Below, piece by piece: positions 11,361 through 23,560 of a stretch of 64,000 bases of DNA (within the stretch, counting starts at the first letter, position 1; each line of letters starts with the position of its first letter). A program made the translations under genes and the position numbers. The stretch is from Stenogyne calaminthoides (lineage: Eukaryota; Streptophyta; Magnoliopsida; Lamiales; Lamiaceae), in contig JBBCBC010000022.1 of NCBI GenBank assembly GCA_037126765.1, positions 17,327,758 through 17,391,757 on the forward strand. Direction: 5' to 3'. The notes under the pieces are model-generated. The model saw only the letters and a program-made list of their open reading frames with translations. It did no database searches and was not told where the DNA came from.

Positions 11361-12959
11361 TTAAGTGTTCTTAACTAAAATTTGAAATTGGATTCACAAT
11401 ATTCTGATTTTACTTTTGCAATAAAAGGAAATATGGTGATTTATTTTTTTCTCTTGCACTCTCTCAAATGTCACACTTTATCTATACTTTTTTCTTCAAG
11501 AGAGTTCAAAAAATAAATTGTTCATGATTATAATTGTTCACTCGTATTGAATTCAATTCTTTTTTATATTATGAATTAGTAAAGATATATTTATAAATTA
11601 AAGGTTGAAAATTGTAAAATAAAAAATAGACGAAAGAAAAGAATGAAATAATACTTATAAATTGAAAATTATAAAATCTAAAAATTAAGATAAAGGGTTT
11701 AGACCCTTTCATAAAAATGAAGGGTTGAGATTAATTTTGTAAAAATAACTTCAGATTTAAGTTTGAGATTAAGTTTAAAATTAGAAATATTTAGATTAAA
11801 AATATTTTGAATAGAGCGATTTGACTATACCTAAAAATTTCAAATCACCATATCTTTCATTCTATAAACTACACCCAAATAAAAAAATCATCATATTATT
11901 CTAAGTGAAAAATACTTATATTTAAATATGAAATATAATTCTTTTTAAATGTAATCCTATATAATTTATTGATTATATATAATTTAAATAAATCTCATAA
12001 TGTGATAATATAAACGTATATTATTTTATAGTCAAATATACTAATAGTCTCAATTTTGCATAACACACGGGATTTTATTTAGTTTAATTAATTTAATTCA
12101 ATTTTATTATATTCATACTTGTTATTTATTAATATTATGATATATTAATGTATAATATATTAATATATTAGATTAAACACCATAGAATTATTATTTTTTA
12201 TTAAGTAAAGTATACACATAATCTGTATTTTAAATATTATAAATATAATATATATTCTTATTCATTTATTATTCTAAATTCTAAATTATAATATATGTTT
12301 TAATATAAAGTATTTGCAATTGCATTTCATGTTGATTCAATATTTATTTTATTTTTATTGTTAAGTAATCATCCTCGTACAATAAAATTCACCTATAAAA
12401 AATATCAATATATTAATTGTATTTTAAATTTTTTTATAGCATACTAATTATTATAATTAAGGTATATCATACATTCATAGTATAATATAAATATATTATT
12501 ATGTCATTAAATAGTTTAAGAAACAACAATTAATTGGTGTAAAAATTTTGCATTTTATGGCGTAATATATTGGTAAGATTATTTTTTTAATAATTATAAA
12601 TTTTTTAAATAGTACGATTGACAACAATAAAATAATTTACAACGTAAATTTTTTTTCAATTTTAATACGTTTAACTCCATCTCTAATTATTTAAATTCCA
12701 ATTTATTATTAATTTATTATTGATTTGATTTGAATTAAACCTCACATTCCTTATATTTTTAGAGTAGACTTGATCGAGGATTTATAAAAAATAAGTTAAT
12801 TAACATCAATTATCTATTAATAAGTTACTATATATATATATGTGTATTTCACCAAGTGTCTATACAAAATACTATTTTTATTTTTTAAATATAATGGAGT
12901 AATTATCTTTTAATTTTTAAAATAAAATGAAAAAAATTTGATTGTGATAAGAAACTATT

Positions 12960-13023
<64 letters not shown>

Positions 13024-13087
13024 GGAATGATATAGAGCCCACAAGTGGGCACTATATTTGTGTCTACCTCCTACGTGGTGCCTATGT
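11361..13087. other. AT-rich intergenic DNA with a (CA)n(TA)n microsatellite
   Basis: No protein-coding frame of note on either strand. A short palindrome, AAAGGGTTTAGACCCTTTC, lies near 11692. A compound repeat (ACAC then about 24 TA units) spans 12961-13021. The last 60 bases before the CACTA element contain GAGCCCACAAGTGGGC. Confidence 0.6.
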
Positions 13088-13439
13088 CACTACTACATAT
13101 TTGAGCTTGGAAAGCTCCACTTGGACAACCATTTTTTTTTTGATTCTCCAAGTGGTTCCTTGAGAGCGGTTTATTTAAAAAAAAAAACGTTAAAAAAGAC
13201 TTGTCCAAGACTTCATAACTTAAAGTCTTAGAATTGGGAGGCCTTCATAACCGCTCTCCAAGTGAAATAATTTTTTTTATTTTTTTTTTGTAAAGCTTTT
13301 ATTTTTTGTTTTAATTTGTAAATTCTTTTTAGGTACAGTTCAAATATTTTATTCTTTAAATTCTCGTGTTATTTCTTTTTTAATATTAAATCAGATATAA
13401 TGAGATTAACACAAACTCTTATGTAAAATTTGTTCATAA

Positions 13440-14292
13440 TATTACTTGTTTAAATAGAAAAGTATTACTTGTTTAGATAGAAGGGTATAACTTGTTTAAA
13501 GAAAAGTATTACTTGTTTAGATGAAAAAGTATTACTTGTTTAAAGGAAAATATTACTTATTTAGATAGAAAAGTATTACTTGTTTAGAAGGAAAATTATT
13601 ACAAGTTTAAAAGAAAGATAGTACTTTTTTAAAAAAAAATACAAGTAAAAAATATAATTTTAATATAATTTAATTTAATTTAATTTTAATTTTAATTTTA
13701 ATTTATATAAAAAAAATTATTATATAAAAATGTGATTGAATTAATAAATAAGATAATTGAAATAAAGAATTTTAAAAAAAATTGTAAGAAAAAATGATTT
13801 TTAGAACATATAGAACTAATTTCATTAAATAAACGCAAGAAAAGTATTACTTGTTTAGATGAAAAAGTATTACTTGTTTAAAGAAAAGAATTACTTGTTT
13901 AAATAGAAAAGTATTACTAGCTTGTTTAAATAGAAAGGTATAACTTGTTTAAAGAAATATATATATTACTTATTTAGAAGAAAAAATATTACTTGTTTAA
14001 AGAAAAATATTACTTATTAAGATAAAAAAAAGTATATTACTTGTTTAGAAGGAAAAGTATTACAAGTTTAAAAGAAAGGTACGTAGTGTACTTTTTTAAA
14101 AAAAAAACAAGTAAAAAATATAATTTTAATATAATTTAATTTAAATTTATATAAAAAAAATTATTATTATATAAAAAAGTGTGATTGAATTAATAAATAA
14201 GATAATTGAAATAAAGAATTTTTAAAAAAAATTGTAAAAAAAATGAATTCTAGGACATGTAGAATTAATTTCATTAAGTAAACGCAAGAAAG
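13440..14292. repeat. Two-copy tandem duplication containing a 22-24 bp minisatellite
   Basis: Two consecutive copies of about 390-450 bp (13453-13840 and 13841-14291) each start with a minisatellite of AAGTATTACTTGTTTAGA-like units, run through an AATTTTAATATAATTTAATT block, and end with TAAACGCAAGAAA. Neither strand is coding. Confidence 0.75.
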
Positions 14293-14448
14293 CTAGTGTC
14301 CGAGCGGAATTGATCCCCGCTCAGGCGCCCAAGGTCCCGTGTTCAGTCCCCCATGGGAGCGAATAATTGCCTCAATTAATTGGGACACTTGGTGGCTTAT
14401 ATATGAGATGCTTGGTGGGTCTGTGCCTAAAAATCGATTTTTTTTTTT
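14293..14448 (+). mobile_element. Possible tRNA-derived SINE inside the CACTA element
   Basis: The block starts GTGTCCGAGCGG, like the A-box region of a Ser/Leu tRNA, and has GTGTTCAGTCC about 45 bp later, like a B box. It ends in a T-rich tail near 14437-14448. The left edge abuts TAAACGCAAGAAA, which ends the neighbouring tandem copy. No target-site duplication could be fixed. Confidence 0.45.
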
Positions 14449-14690
14449 TAAATAAGTGTTGGAGAGCGGTTAAAAACCGTTGTCCAAGTGTATATCTTGG
14501 ATGATAAATGTTGAAAACCGCCTCCAAGTCACCAAATGCGGTTAAAAACCGTCATGTCAAATGCGATTTCTTGGACAACGGTTTTTTATCACCATCCAAG
14601 CTTGATTAATTTGTTACTTTTGAGAGCGGTTATAATTGACTCTCAAGGTCATTTTTAACAAATTGTCCCAAGCTCAAATCTGTATTAGTG

Positions 14691-15539
14691 TGTGGAAATG
14701 CTACATAGTAATCCACTTTTATTTTTCTTTATTGTCATATATATTTTTCTGATTTAATTTTATCCTTTAGATTTATACCACAATTATAATATTTTATTTT
14801 ACAAATTTAAAGAAATCTTCATCTCCTTCAATTATATCGGGGATTATTTTTTTCTCTACTCTTCGCCTAATTTCAACTACCGAGAACGTTTTTTAATTCG
14901 TCGGAGACAAACCCTTTAACTAGCAATTCGATAAGAATTTATTTGAGGGACGTGAACAAGTGACCGACTAGAACGAGAAGTATTTGTTTTCGCTTTTTTC
15001 AAACACATATGTATGAAATTTATTTATGACATTGTGTAACTTATAACTGTAAAAAAAAGGAAATTTCTTGTATGTAGTATTAAATATTTTCAATGAACAA
15101 TATTATTTGTTTTCATTTAATAATATATTTTTTGTTACTTAAAAATATTAGTTGATTAATTTTAATATTTTTCACTCAACAATATTAAGCTATTTTTATT
15201 GAACAAATTTATATGTTCACAAGTTACAAAGTGCAAGTGGTGCCCATAAGTGTTACTCATTTAAAAATTTGGCCCCATCTGGATTGGGATGAGCCATCCC
15301 CTATCCCATCCAAATTTGGATGGACAAATCTCAATTCTCATTCAAATACACATTTACCTTTATAATACACCTATACACTTATTTTCACACACTCATAGAC
15401 AATCACATTACCTCCTCCTCTTTTTTTACTTTTCTTTTACACTATTTTGTGCTTACTTTTCTGGGGTAGTTACTATTAGGTATCATTTATAAGTAGCTCT
15501 TACTCTTAAGTGCTACACTTTTTAAGTGTTACTCCTAGG
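14691..15539. other. AT-rich intergenic DNA
   Basis: No coding frame, RNA gene or terminal repeat recognised. A GATGAGCCATCCCC / CCCATCC stretch near 15288-15310 is locally self-complementary. The 67-codon frame at 15289 is low-complexity and not convincing. Confidence 0.5.
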
Positions 15540-16388
15540 TCTAAAAAAAGGTGTTAAAGACTTGCCTTATATGATACAAAATACCAAATTTGTGCAATTT
15601 TGAATTTATTTTGGAATGTCTTTACCGAAATTTAAACATTTATTCCCTTAAAAATTATGCACACCCCAATTTTTTTTAATCATCTATTTAATTAATTTTT
15701 TTAAAAATTACATATACGTATATATATTAAATTATACATTTTTAACCATTCTACAAATTATCAAAAAATTCTGCACACGCCAATTTTTTTAATTATCTGT
15801 CCTTTTATTTAATTAATCTTTTTAATTCTGCATACCCGTAAAAATTTCTGCACACCCGTAAAAAGTTTACACACCACATTTTTTTTTATTATCTGTCCGT
15901 TTATTTAATTATTTTTTTAACTTTGCACACCCGTAAAAATTTCTGCACACCCATAAAAAATTTTACACACCCCAATTTTTTCTTTTATCATCTGTCCGTT
16001 TATTTAATTAATTTTTTTATTCTGCACATACGTAAAAATTTCTGCACACCCGTAAATAATTTTGCACACCCCAATTTTTTTTAATTATTTATCCTTTTTT
16101 TTAATTCTGCACACCCCAAATGTTTTTAAAATTATCTGTCCATTTATTTAATTAATTTTTTTAATTCTGCACACAAGCAAAAGAAAATTACAGAAAAACT
16201 GCATACTTTGATATTGAAATCTCTTTCTTTCTCTCTCCTGCTCAATAATCTGCACACCGTATATATATTAAATTGTATATTCTTAAAATATCTGCACACC
16301 CGCAAAAAAAATAAAAAAATCTACATACCCTTAAAAAAATCTGCACGCTCTTAAATGAACGGGGAAAATTGGTTGATTGGGTTACTTC
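15540..16388. repeat. Degenerate tandem array, about 95-110 bp unit (CTGCACACCCGTAAAAA)
   Basis: At least six units between 15640 and 16345 alternate CTGCACACCCGTAAAAA with a T-run and ATCTGTCCGTTTATTTAATT. Starts of the ATCTGTCC part fall near 15690, 15795, 15890, 15985, 16085 and 16135. It is the left flank of Copia element A. Confidence 0.7.
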
Positions 16389-16671
16389 TGTTGTAAATAA
16401 TCTATTATTGTGGACATTACTTTGTATTAGTATTATTAGTGGGTTTTATGCCACATGGGTTTTAAGGCTTTTAGGGCTTCAACCCAATTGTTATTATATA
16501 TATCTTCCTCATTGTAACACCGTGAAATGGAGAGAATACTCGAATCATAGTGAAATCCCTCCAAGCTTGGTCGCCCCCAGATGTAGTCCTTCCGGACGAA
16601 CTGGGTAAACAAATCGGTGTTCTTGCTTCTTTTCTTTATGTTTATTCTATATTTTACAACACGTTATTAGC
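16389..16671 (+). repeat. 5' LTR of old Copia element A
   Basis: A 283-bp repeat TGTTGTAAATAATC ... TTTTACAACA, almost identical to 36339-36611. The 5 bp before it are ACTTC and the 5 bp after the distant copy are AATTC, a target-site duplication with one mismatch. The following bases CGTTATTAGCACGAAAG resemble the CGTTATCAGCACG primer-site region of one Copia group. ORFs spanning it are not genes. Confidence 0.88.
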
Positions 16672-19600
16672 ACGAAAGCTTTATTCATTAAGTTTTAGAA
16701 TTTTTGATTGGTGGCCAAAACTCCAATTTCAAGTTTGGATCTGCAGCGTGGAGCGCCCGTAAAAAGTCGGTACGATAGTATTGTGTTATAAATTAATCTC
16801 TTCATGATCTGATGGTTAGTCAAAAATTTTGCGTGCGCATATGGAAGAATTTCACATTCTGTGATTTTATGTGTGGTTTTGGGAGATTTGTTTAATCGCT
16901 ACTCTCCTTTCTATTATTTATGATTTGAATAATTATAAATTTCTTGCTAATATTTGTTGCAATTGATTATTTTTGTGGGGAAGCATTAAGGCCTCCTCAA
17001 ATGGTTTGCTGCTATATTAGAAATTCATCAATACTGAAGTCCGTTAAATAAAATAAAATGGATTGATTATCGAAGCAGATGCAGATCGGGTTCTTCCATC
17101 ACTTGATGGATCTATGACCTCTTCTTTATGATTGTGATTTAGGGTAACGACGTCTTAAATTTTTTATTTTACGAGAGTGTGATAAGTGATTAATAAATAG
17201 TAATGATCGACAATTTGACAATATGGTTACCAACATCATCTCTAAAAGTATAGCAATTTGATATACGGCATGAGTGCCAAATCAATTATATTGACTCATT
17301 TGATAATTGTTTGTAATGCTAATGATGATGATCGTCTTTATTGGTTCATGTTGTTTGAGGTTTATTTAATTTAATTGGTATATAAAATGTATTGCTTGGT
17401 TGGTCGCTTGGTCTTATCTCATGAGAATGGCGGCCAAAATATTTGGTAATGCTAACTTTTGATTAAAGGGAAGGGTAAAAACATTTCTGAGCACAAACTG
17501 TGTTTATTTATTTATTTTTAATTATTGGATACCGCTGTGAGTAAGAAATGCAGATAATAATGCAATATTCCAATTTTATACTCATACATGATTGCATTGA
17601 GGGCTAACGTAGAAAATAGTGGGTCATAATTTTTTATCTGATTAAATTGATGGTTATATTATTTTTCCGATAAATGTTTCTACTTCATCGAGGATGACTA
17701 TATTAAATTTCCACTATGCATTTGACTATTTTGTCTCTGTGTTGAGTTTCTTTTGGACTTGATATTGGTTATTATCCATTTTTGGTTATATACCTTCCCT
17801 ATTGGAGATGTGCCAAATGCCGAAGAATTTATTCATGTTCATGAGATGAGAAAGCAGACAATTAGTCCACTCTTGAACCTCCTGAGCCTTTATTTGACAA
17901 GAGTTAATATTTCATTAGATGATTAGGAACCCTTACCGTAGGGTTTCGCTCTAGTAAAGAAGTTTAATTCCTTTTAAATTTCAGCAATTAGAACTGTTTG
18001 CCGCAGTATAGGCTTGGAAATTATTTGCTGTAGAAATTAGGATTTCTATGTAAATTCTGTATTTGCCTATTATCACTTATTCTTGTGGCTGATTTGATTC
18101 ATTAAAAATTTGTTGAATCTGAACTACATACGAAAGTTTATATCAAATTTTCCTTATGGTCATTTATAGTAAAAGATTATCTTGTATAACTAAAAGGAAA
18201 ACTATCAAACCTGATCTACTGTATAACTTCTTGACTTAAACTTTTCATGTTGAGATTCACCTTGCTATACCTGTTTTGAGTGGAAAAATTGCGAAAGGTT
18301 TCCAATAAGCCTCTGCCATATATTAAATTTTCTCCTCACCTAAATGGAGAATGGATATTACTGAAAAATATCATGTTGTTCATGAAGATCCCTGAAGGAC
18401 CATTTCCATCAATAAACACAAAAAGATCAATAGCAGAAAATATTGATTCTAGAAATATCGATAGTAGAAACTATCGATATAAAATATAAATGAAAGAAAA
18501 TATTGATGGTAGTGGAAACAATATAAATCATACCTGAAAGCTCTTCCACTAAAACTGAGTCATTATATAATTATGAGCAAAATAGAATCTCATTGCACTA
18601 GTTTGCCTGAAACAAATATGAGCATTGGAAATGATGATTCTTTGAATGATGTACTAATTTGCCTGAAACAAATTTATCAAAATTATGACACGAGCGGTTC
18701 AAAATATGATAAGTCGGATTTTGACTAATTCTATTTACATAGTATGTCAAATAACTTAATTCCTTATGCAAATTAATTTATTTGTGGGGCTTATGCAAAG
18801 ACATAAATTGGAAAATTTATAGTACAACATTGTCGTACTAAAGTTGGAATTTTATATTTTATTTCTCTTGAATAGAGTAATGAAAATACTTGTGGACTGA
18901 TATAATTTGCCTGAAGCAAATTTATTGCCAAATATTATTGAACTTAAAATTCTGGATTATCCAATACATCCATTTGAATGGTTAATGATGATTTGATGAC
19001 ATTAATGATTATTATATGACATTGAGAATTAAAATTGAGCATTTAACCTCGTCCACATCGAGAATGGTTTAGTTGAATTACTAATAAATTTTATCAAAAT
19101 AATTACTAGACTATTATTGACGAATTCCAACTTAGTTATATCATGTTGGGGGCATGAAATTTTACATGGTGCTAATCTAATTCAAATTCGACCCACTGCA
19201 TACCATGATTATTCCCCTTTTACACCTAGTGCGTAAGAACTAAACATTTCCCATATGCAAATATTAGAATATGTAATATTTGTTTTCAATATCACCACCA
19301 CAGTGTACCTCACCTCACGGCCCAGTTGGCTAATTGCACATTCGATGAAGATCATTTCTCGGCATTAGGGGGAGATAAGAATTTATAATTCAATGAATGC
19401 CGAGAAATTTCGTGAAATATAAATGATCTTCAAAATGAAAATTCATGCACTAGACAAAATGAACTGCAAGTTCAAATGATAAATTAACTTGCAATATTCA
19501 GCAAGTAATCTGCCAAATTAATTTATTGAAGATAAAGAAGTGACTAAAGCACATATACTTGTTGTAAATGCACCAAAAAGAGTAAATGTGCTAATTTTAG

Positions 19601-21174
19601 ATAATTATATATGTTAATGCCCCTACACGCTAGAAGCGTAAAGAACCCCTTATTATGTAAGACATAAATCCGCGGTAATTACTAAAGCTAGCAAATATAT
19701 TCAGTCACTCTTGAAGTCTCTTGAAGATTCGTCCCGAAGATGAAAATTCTAGTAATGAAGCACGTGCACAAAATAATAAAAATACTAGAATTGCGGAACG
19801 ACCAGATCAAAATATTATGGAAAATGATGAAGATCTGGTTGATATAAATATAGAAATTATAAATACATTAGAAATTTACCAATGTTGTCGACAACTTATT
19901 CGTTGCCATAATTGCTCTCACTATTAAAAATCTGGATCCAGTACCCAAAAGTCAATAGTTGAGCCGGAAGCGCTTTGACTAGGTAAAATAGAAAGAAGCA
20001 ATTGAGGCAGAGCTCGACTCGCTAATATTCTTGACTTTATCGTACATACACCCTGAAACGTTATCCCTGTTGGATATAAATGGGTATTTGTACGAAAAAG
20101 AGAATGAGAATAATGATGTAATGAGGTACAAAGCGAGATTAGAAGCTCATGGGTTTTTGCAGAGACCCGATATTGATTTTAAATATATACTCCTGTTATG
20201 TATGAAATAAAGTTCAAATACTTAATATCTCTGGCAGTAAGTAAACCAAATGTAGAAATGCAGTTGATAGACGTTGTAACTGCATGCTTATATTGATCAA
20301 TAGATATCAATATATATATATATATGAAGATCCCTGATGGATATAATATTCCTCAGATGAGGAATGGTGAATTAAGTACGATATTAAAATTACAAAGGTC
20401 ATTATATGGCATAAAATATTTGTGTCGAATATTCCATGATCGACTCAATTCATTCTTCCCGAAGGAGGAATAAATAAACATTGAAATATTTCCTTACGTG
20501 TTTACAAAGAAATTACTTTGGTGGTGTTTGTATTATCTCAATTTCTAGTGATAATCTAATATTATTGGAACAAGTAAGGAAATCAAAGAAAACTAATTTA
20601 ATCTTAGAGATTGAATTTTAAAATAAAACGTTGGTGAAATCAAGTATTGTCTCAACCAGCAGATCGAGCATTTCCCTAAAGCAAAATGAATCTTTATATA
20701 CCAATCAGCTTACTTGGAGAAGATATTGGAGAGATTTTATATTAAATTTCATCCACTTAGCACACTAGTAATTGCTCGATCCCTCGAAGTTGATAAAAAC
20801 AAATTTGGACATTGAATTTATATTGATTTTGCTTGCAAGATTAAATTAGTGTTTCTCCTATAAGGAGGCATTGTAAAACTTTAAAGCATATTTTTAGTAT
20901 CTTCGACGTTTGCAATATTTTGATTTAAATACATTTATGATTCATGTGATAATGATATATCTCCTATCATCCATTATGAGGAAAATGCAACTTTTGTTGC
21001 CCTTATGAATAATAGGAATGCTAAAGGGAAATTGACGAAGTATATATCCCCTAAAATTCTTTTACCTGCATGAACTCCAGAAGAGTGTGAAAGCATAATA
21101 CAAAAGGCTTGGAAGACTGTTGTCTTCAGGGGGAGCATTTTGAAGATTGAATTTAGAATATCATTAGTTGTACC
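16672..21174 (+). pseudogene. Decayed gag-pol of Copia element A
   Basis: No long frame remains, but translated patches in order match a Copia pol. At 19135-19385 the end of integrase is seen (VPHLTAQLAN, CTFDEDHFSALGGDK). At 20040-20470 RT patches appear (GYKWVFVRKRENEN, YKARLEAHGF, MQLIDVVTACLY, MKIPDGYNIPQ, LKLQRSLYGIK). RNase H appears at about 20960-21060 (IIHYEENATFVALM, KYISPK). Stops and frameshifts are frequent. A CAGGGGGAG stretch at 21128 lies where a 3' untranslated region should begin. The patches, LTR spacing and orientation show one plus-strand element, far older than its inserts. Confidence 0.82.
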
Positions 21175-21429
21175 TGATGGTCCCGATTTTAGTGTCGAAA
21201 AACCCATTTTGCGCGTGCGGAAGCGAAACATGACGTGAGATGCATATAAAACAGGGGTGAGGGAATGGTGATACCAAATTTTTTGCTTTTAAGAACGATG
21301 TGTGTTGTTTTGCTTGTAATCGAATGCATATGGCAAGTATGAACATAAAGTAGTAAAGAACACACAATATTTTATAGTGGTTCGGACGAAACCCGTCCTA
21401 CATCCACTCTTCCCTTAACACAGGGGAAC
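21175..21429 (-). repeat. Solo LTR (element 5), left part
   Basis: It starts TGATGGTCCC at 21175 after GTACC; the right part ends ATCCCAACA at 36243 before ATACC, giving a 4-of-5 target-site duplication. It contains the conserved ATAGTGGTTCGGAC ... CATCCACTCTTCCC block. With nested element 4 removed, the LTR is about 1.88 kb, the size of other Sirevirus-like LTRs here. No internal region is present, so it is a solo LTR, minus orientation by comparison with element 3. Confidence 0.8.
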
Positions 21430-23426
21430 TGTTGGGAGATGAATTTAATATATATGATTTTGATTAAGATCCCAAAACCCCTGAGTATGACATGTTCAGA
21501 ATGATCTTGATAGTTGAGTCAGGATTCAGTTTTAGAGTATTCATGATGTTATCTGCAAAATGTATAGTTAGCAGATATAGTTCAGGATAGGTTCTGAAGA
21601 CTCTGAAGAACTCAGTATGTTTCTGAAGAAACTGAAGTTTCAGTATGAAACTGAAGTATCGGAAGACTCAGTATAAAACTGAGATACTGAAGACTCAGTA
21701 GGATACTGAGAAACTGAAGACTCAACACGAAGATTCAGTGTATAAGTCAGTAGACTCAGAAGACTCTGAAGACGCAAGAACTGAAGACTGAAGACTAAAG
21801 ATCAAGCATACTGATGGCACAGTAATTACTGAAGACTCAGTAGTGTACTGAATGCTCAGTATGAACCTGAATGTTCCGAGGCTCTGAATATATCTATCTG
21901 AAGGATGCAATACTGAGAAGATCGCGATTCCTTAGAAAATAGATAGTTGCCAAGACATTCAAATGCAGACAAAAGGAACTAAGTCAGAAGTGTTGTTAAG
22001 GTTATATCAAACTCAGATTTTGTAACCAAAAGAGCCGTTGAAGATGTCTACCTTTAACTAGAGACAAAAGTCAAAAAGAGGAAGACGACACTGTACCATA
22101 CTGACACTAACAGTGACAGGTCGCTGAAAAGGATGTCAGATGTACAAAAGTTCCAGACTGCAAAAAGTGAAGACCGGCTACATGAAAGACTATTGCCTAG
22201 AACGTGTTAGGGAGTTTCAAACCTTAAATATAGCCGTTTCTCACACACCATAAGAGGGAACTCACGAAGCTATCTCTCCAACGAATAGTTTTCAGGAGTG
22301 ACCTTGGTGTATGCCTATAAATACTGGTGACCCTCTACATTGTATGGTTACGGGAGATTTATACGCAACTCAAGAGCTCAAACTTATTCTTGCAAAAGTT
22401 AAAGCACTCGAAAAACTTAGAATTTCCCATGTACTTCTATATTGAAGAGAGCTCACTATACTAAGCCTAGCTTGATAAGAATTATCCAAAGCTTAGTTGA
22501 GATATCCTAACCCTTTGCATTGTGCTTCATTGTAAAGGATATCTCATCCTAGTTGGAAACCAACCGAGAAACCCCAAACCCTTGAGAAGGTAGTTGGAGT
22601 GTGTTTGTTGGTGAGAAGAGTTGTAAAGAGTTAGTAAACTACGAGTAGTCGAAAAACTCTAGAGGAGAAATTAGTAAGCTACTGGGGGTAGTCTGAAAGC
22701 TTGTTTGTGTTTGAGTAAGTAAACTACGGAGGTAGTCAGAAAACTCAAGGTCGGGTTGAGTAAGTAAACTACGTGGAGTAGTCAGAAAACTCAGGGCCGA
22801 GTTGAGTAAGTAAACTACGCGAGGTAGTCAGAAAGATCAGAAGTGATTAGTGAATTTCTTTGAGGATCAGAGAGAGTGGATGTAGGAGCTTGAGTCTCTG
22901 AACCACTACAATTGCTGTGTTATTTATTGCTTTCCTAATCTGTGCTTAACTGTTGCATTGACTTGATTTTGAAAGCATACTTTTCACTGACATTTCAGTT
23001 GGAATCAATCCACTGAAGTTGCATAACTGAATCACAGCTTAATCACTAATTCATAAAGGGAAGGTTTTCAGCAAAGCTTAAAACGAGTATAATCTAACGA
23101 CCAACCATTCAAGACGATCGTAAGCTAGAACAGAGATAGTTACCAAACCGAACTCTCTTATGAGGATTCATGAAGTTAGTTATCTCGATCCAAGCAACTC
23201 AGATCTCTCGACACTCGGGACTCGGTTGGGATTATCTCGAGGTATCTGAAAGCGGCTCGGGATCACTGCCTCGATGAGACTTTGACTCGAGAGCGATCTG
23301 TGCTTCTCGAAACCTAATCTTCGTGATTATCGACCCAAGCCGGCCTCGAAGAAAAAAAAGTTTTAAAAACACCAACACGTGTATTCCCCCATACACGTGT
23401 AAGACTAGTTTGCACCGGGACCAACA
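21430..23426 (+). repeat. 5' LTR of element 4
   Basis: It runs from TGTTGGGAGATGAATTT to GGGACCAACA, about 2.0 kb. A purine-rich stretch of CTGAAGACTCAGTA-like repeats occupies 21590-21900. The TATAAATA box is at 22316-22323. A tandem AGTAAGTAAACTACG / GTAGTCAGAAAACTC repeat occupies 22620-22830. Near the end an inverted repeat ACACGTGTAT ... ATACACGTGT (23375-23400) holds two CACGTG boxes. The last 330 bp show CG strings where 34300-34560 has CTG/CAG. Confidence 0.95.
22316..22323 (+). promoter_or_regulatory. TATA box in 5' LTR of element 4
   Basis: CCTATAAATACTGG on the plus strand. Element 3 has the same box in the same place of its LTR (55038-55045, minus strand), within the block CCAAGGTCTCTGGTATTTAT. 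The 3' LTR of element 4 has lost it. Confidence 0.65.
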
Positions 23427-23428
23427 AG

Positions 23429-23440
23429 TGGTATCAGAGC
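23429..23440 (+). other. Primer-binding site of element 4
   Basis: TGGTATCAGAGC, two bases after the CCAACA end of the LTR; initiator-Met tRNA type. Confidence 0.95.
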
Positions 23441-23560
23441 AGTGGTTCAACTTGACCACCCGCTTTGTTGACCAAAGTTTTATTTTCAAAAATACTTGTG
23501 GTCTATCTAAACTGATCTTATTTGCTGAAATTTTCTTTCTTTTCAAAGGATCAGATAAAA

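Larger units (their letters stand above)
13088..14690. mobile_element. Complete non-autonomous CACTA (En/Spm) element
   Basis: The left end CACTACTACATATTTGAG and the reverse complement of the right end, CACTAATACAGATTTGAG, match over more than 20 bp including GCTTGG. A 3-bp direct repeat TGT flanks it (13085-13087 and 14691-14693), the size typical of CACTA transposition. Sub-terminal repeats of the GAGAGCGGTT / TTGGACAACGG type occur in both orientations near both ends (13163, 13250, 14461, 14510, 14570, 14621). No transposase is encoded; the centre is an AT-rich minisatellite and a SINE-like insert. It must be mobilised by a transposase from elsewhere. Confidence 0.88.

Noticed and set aside
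16369..16762. Two overlapping frames with a membrane-like stretch, recurring at 36358-36558
   Set aside because: Both are in the LTRs of Copia A; the recurrence is the LTR pair.
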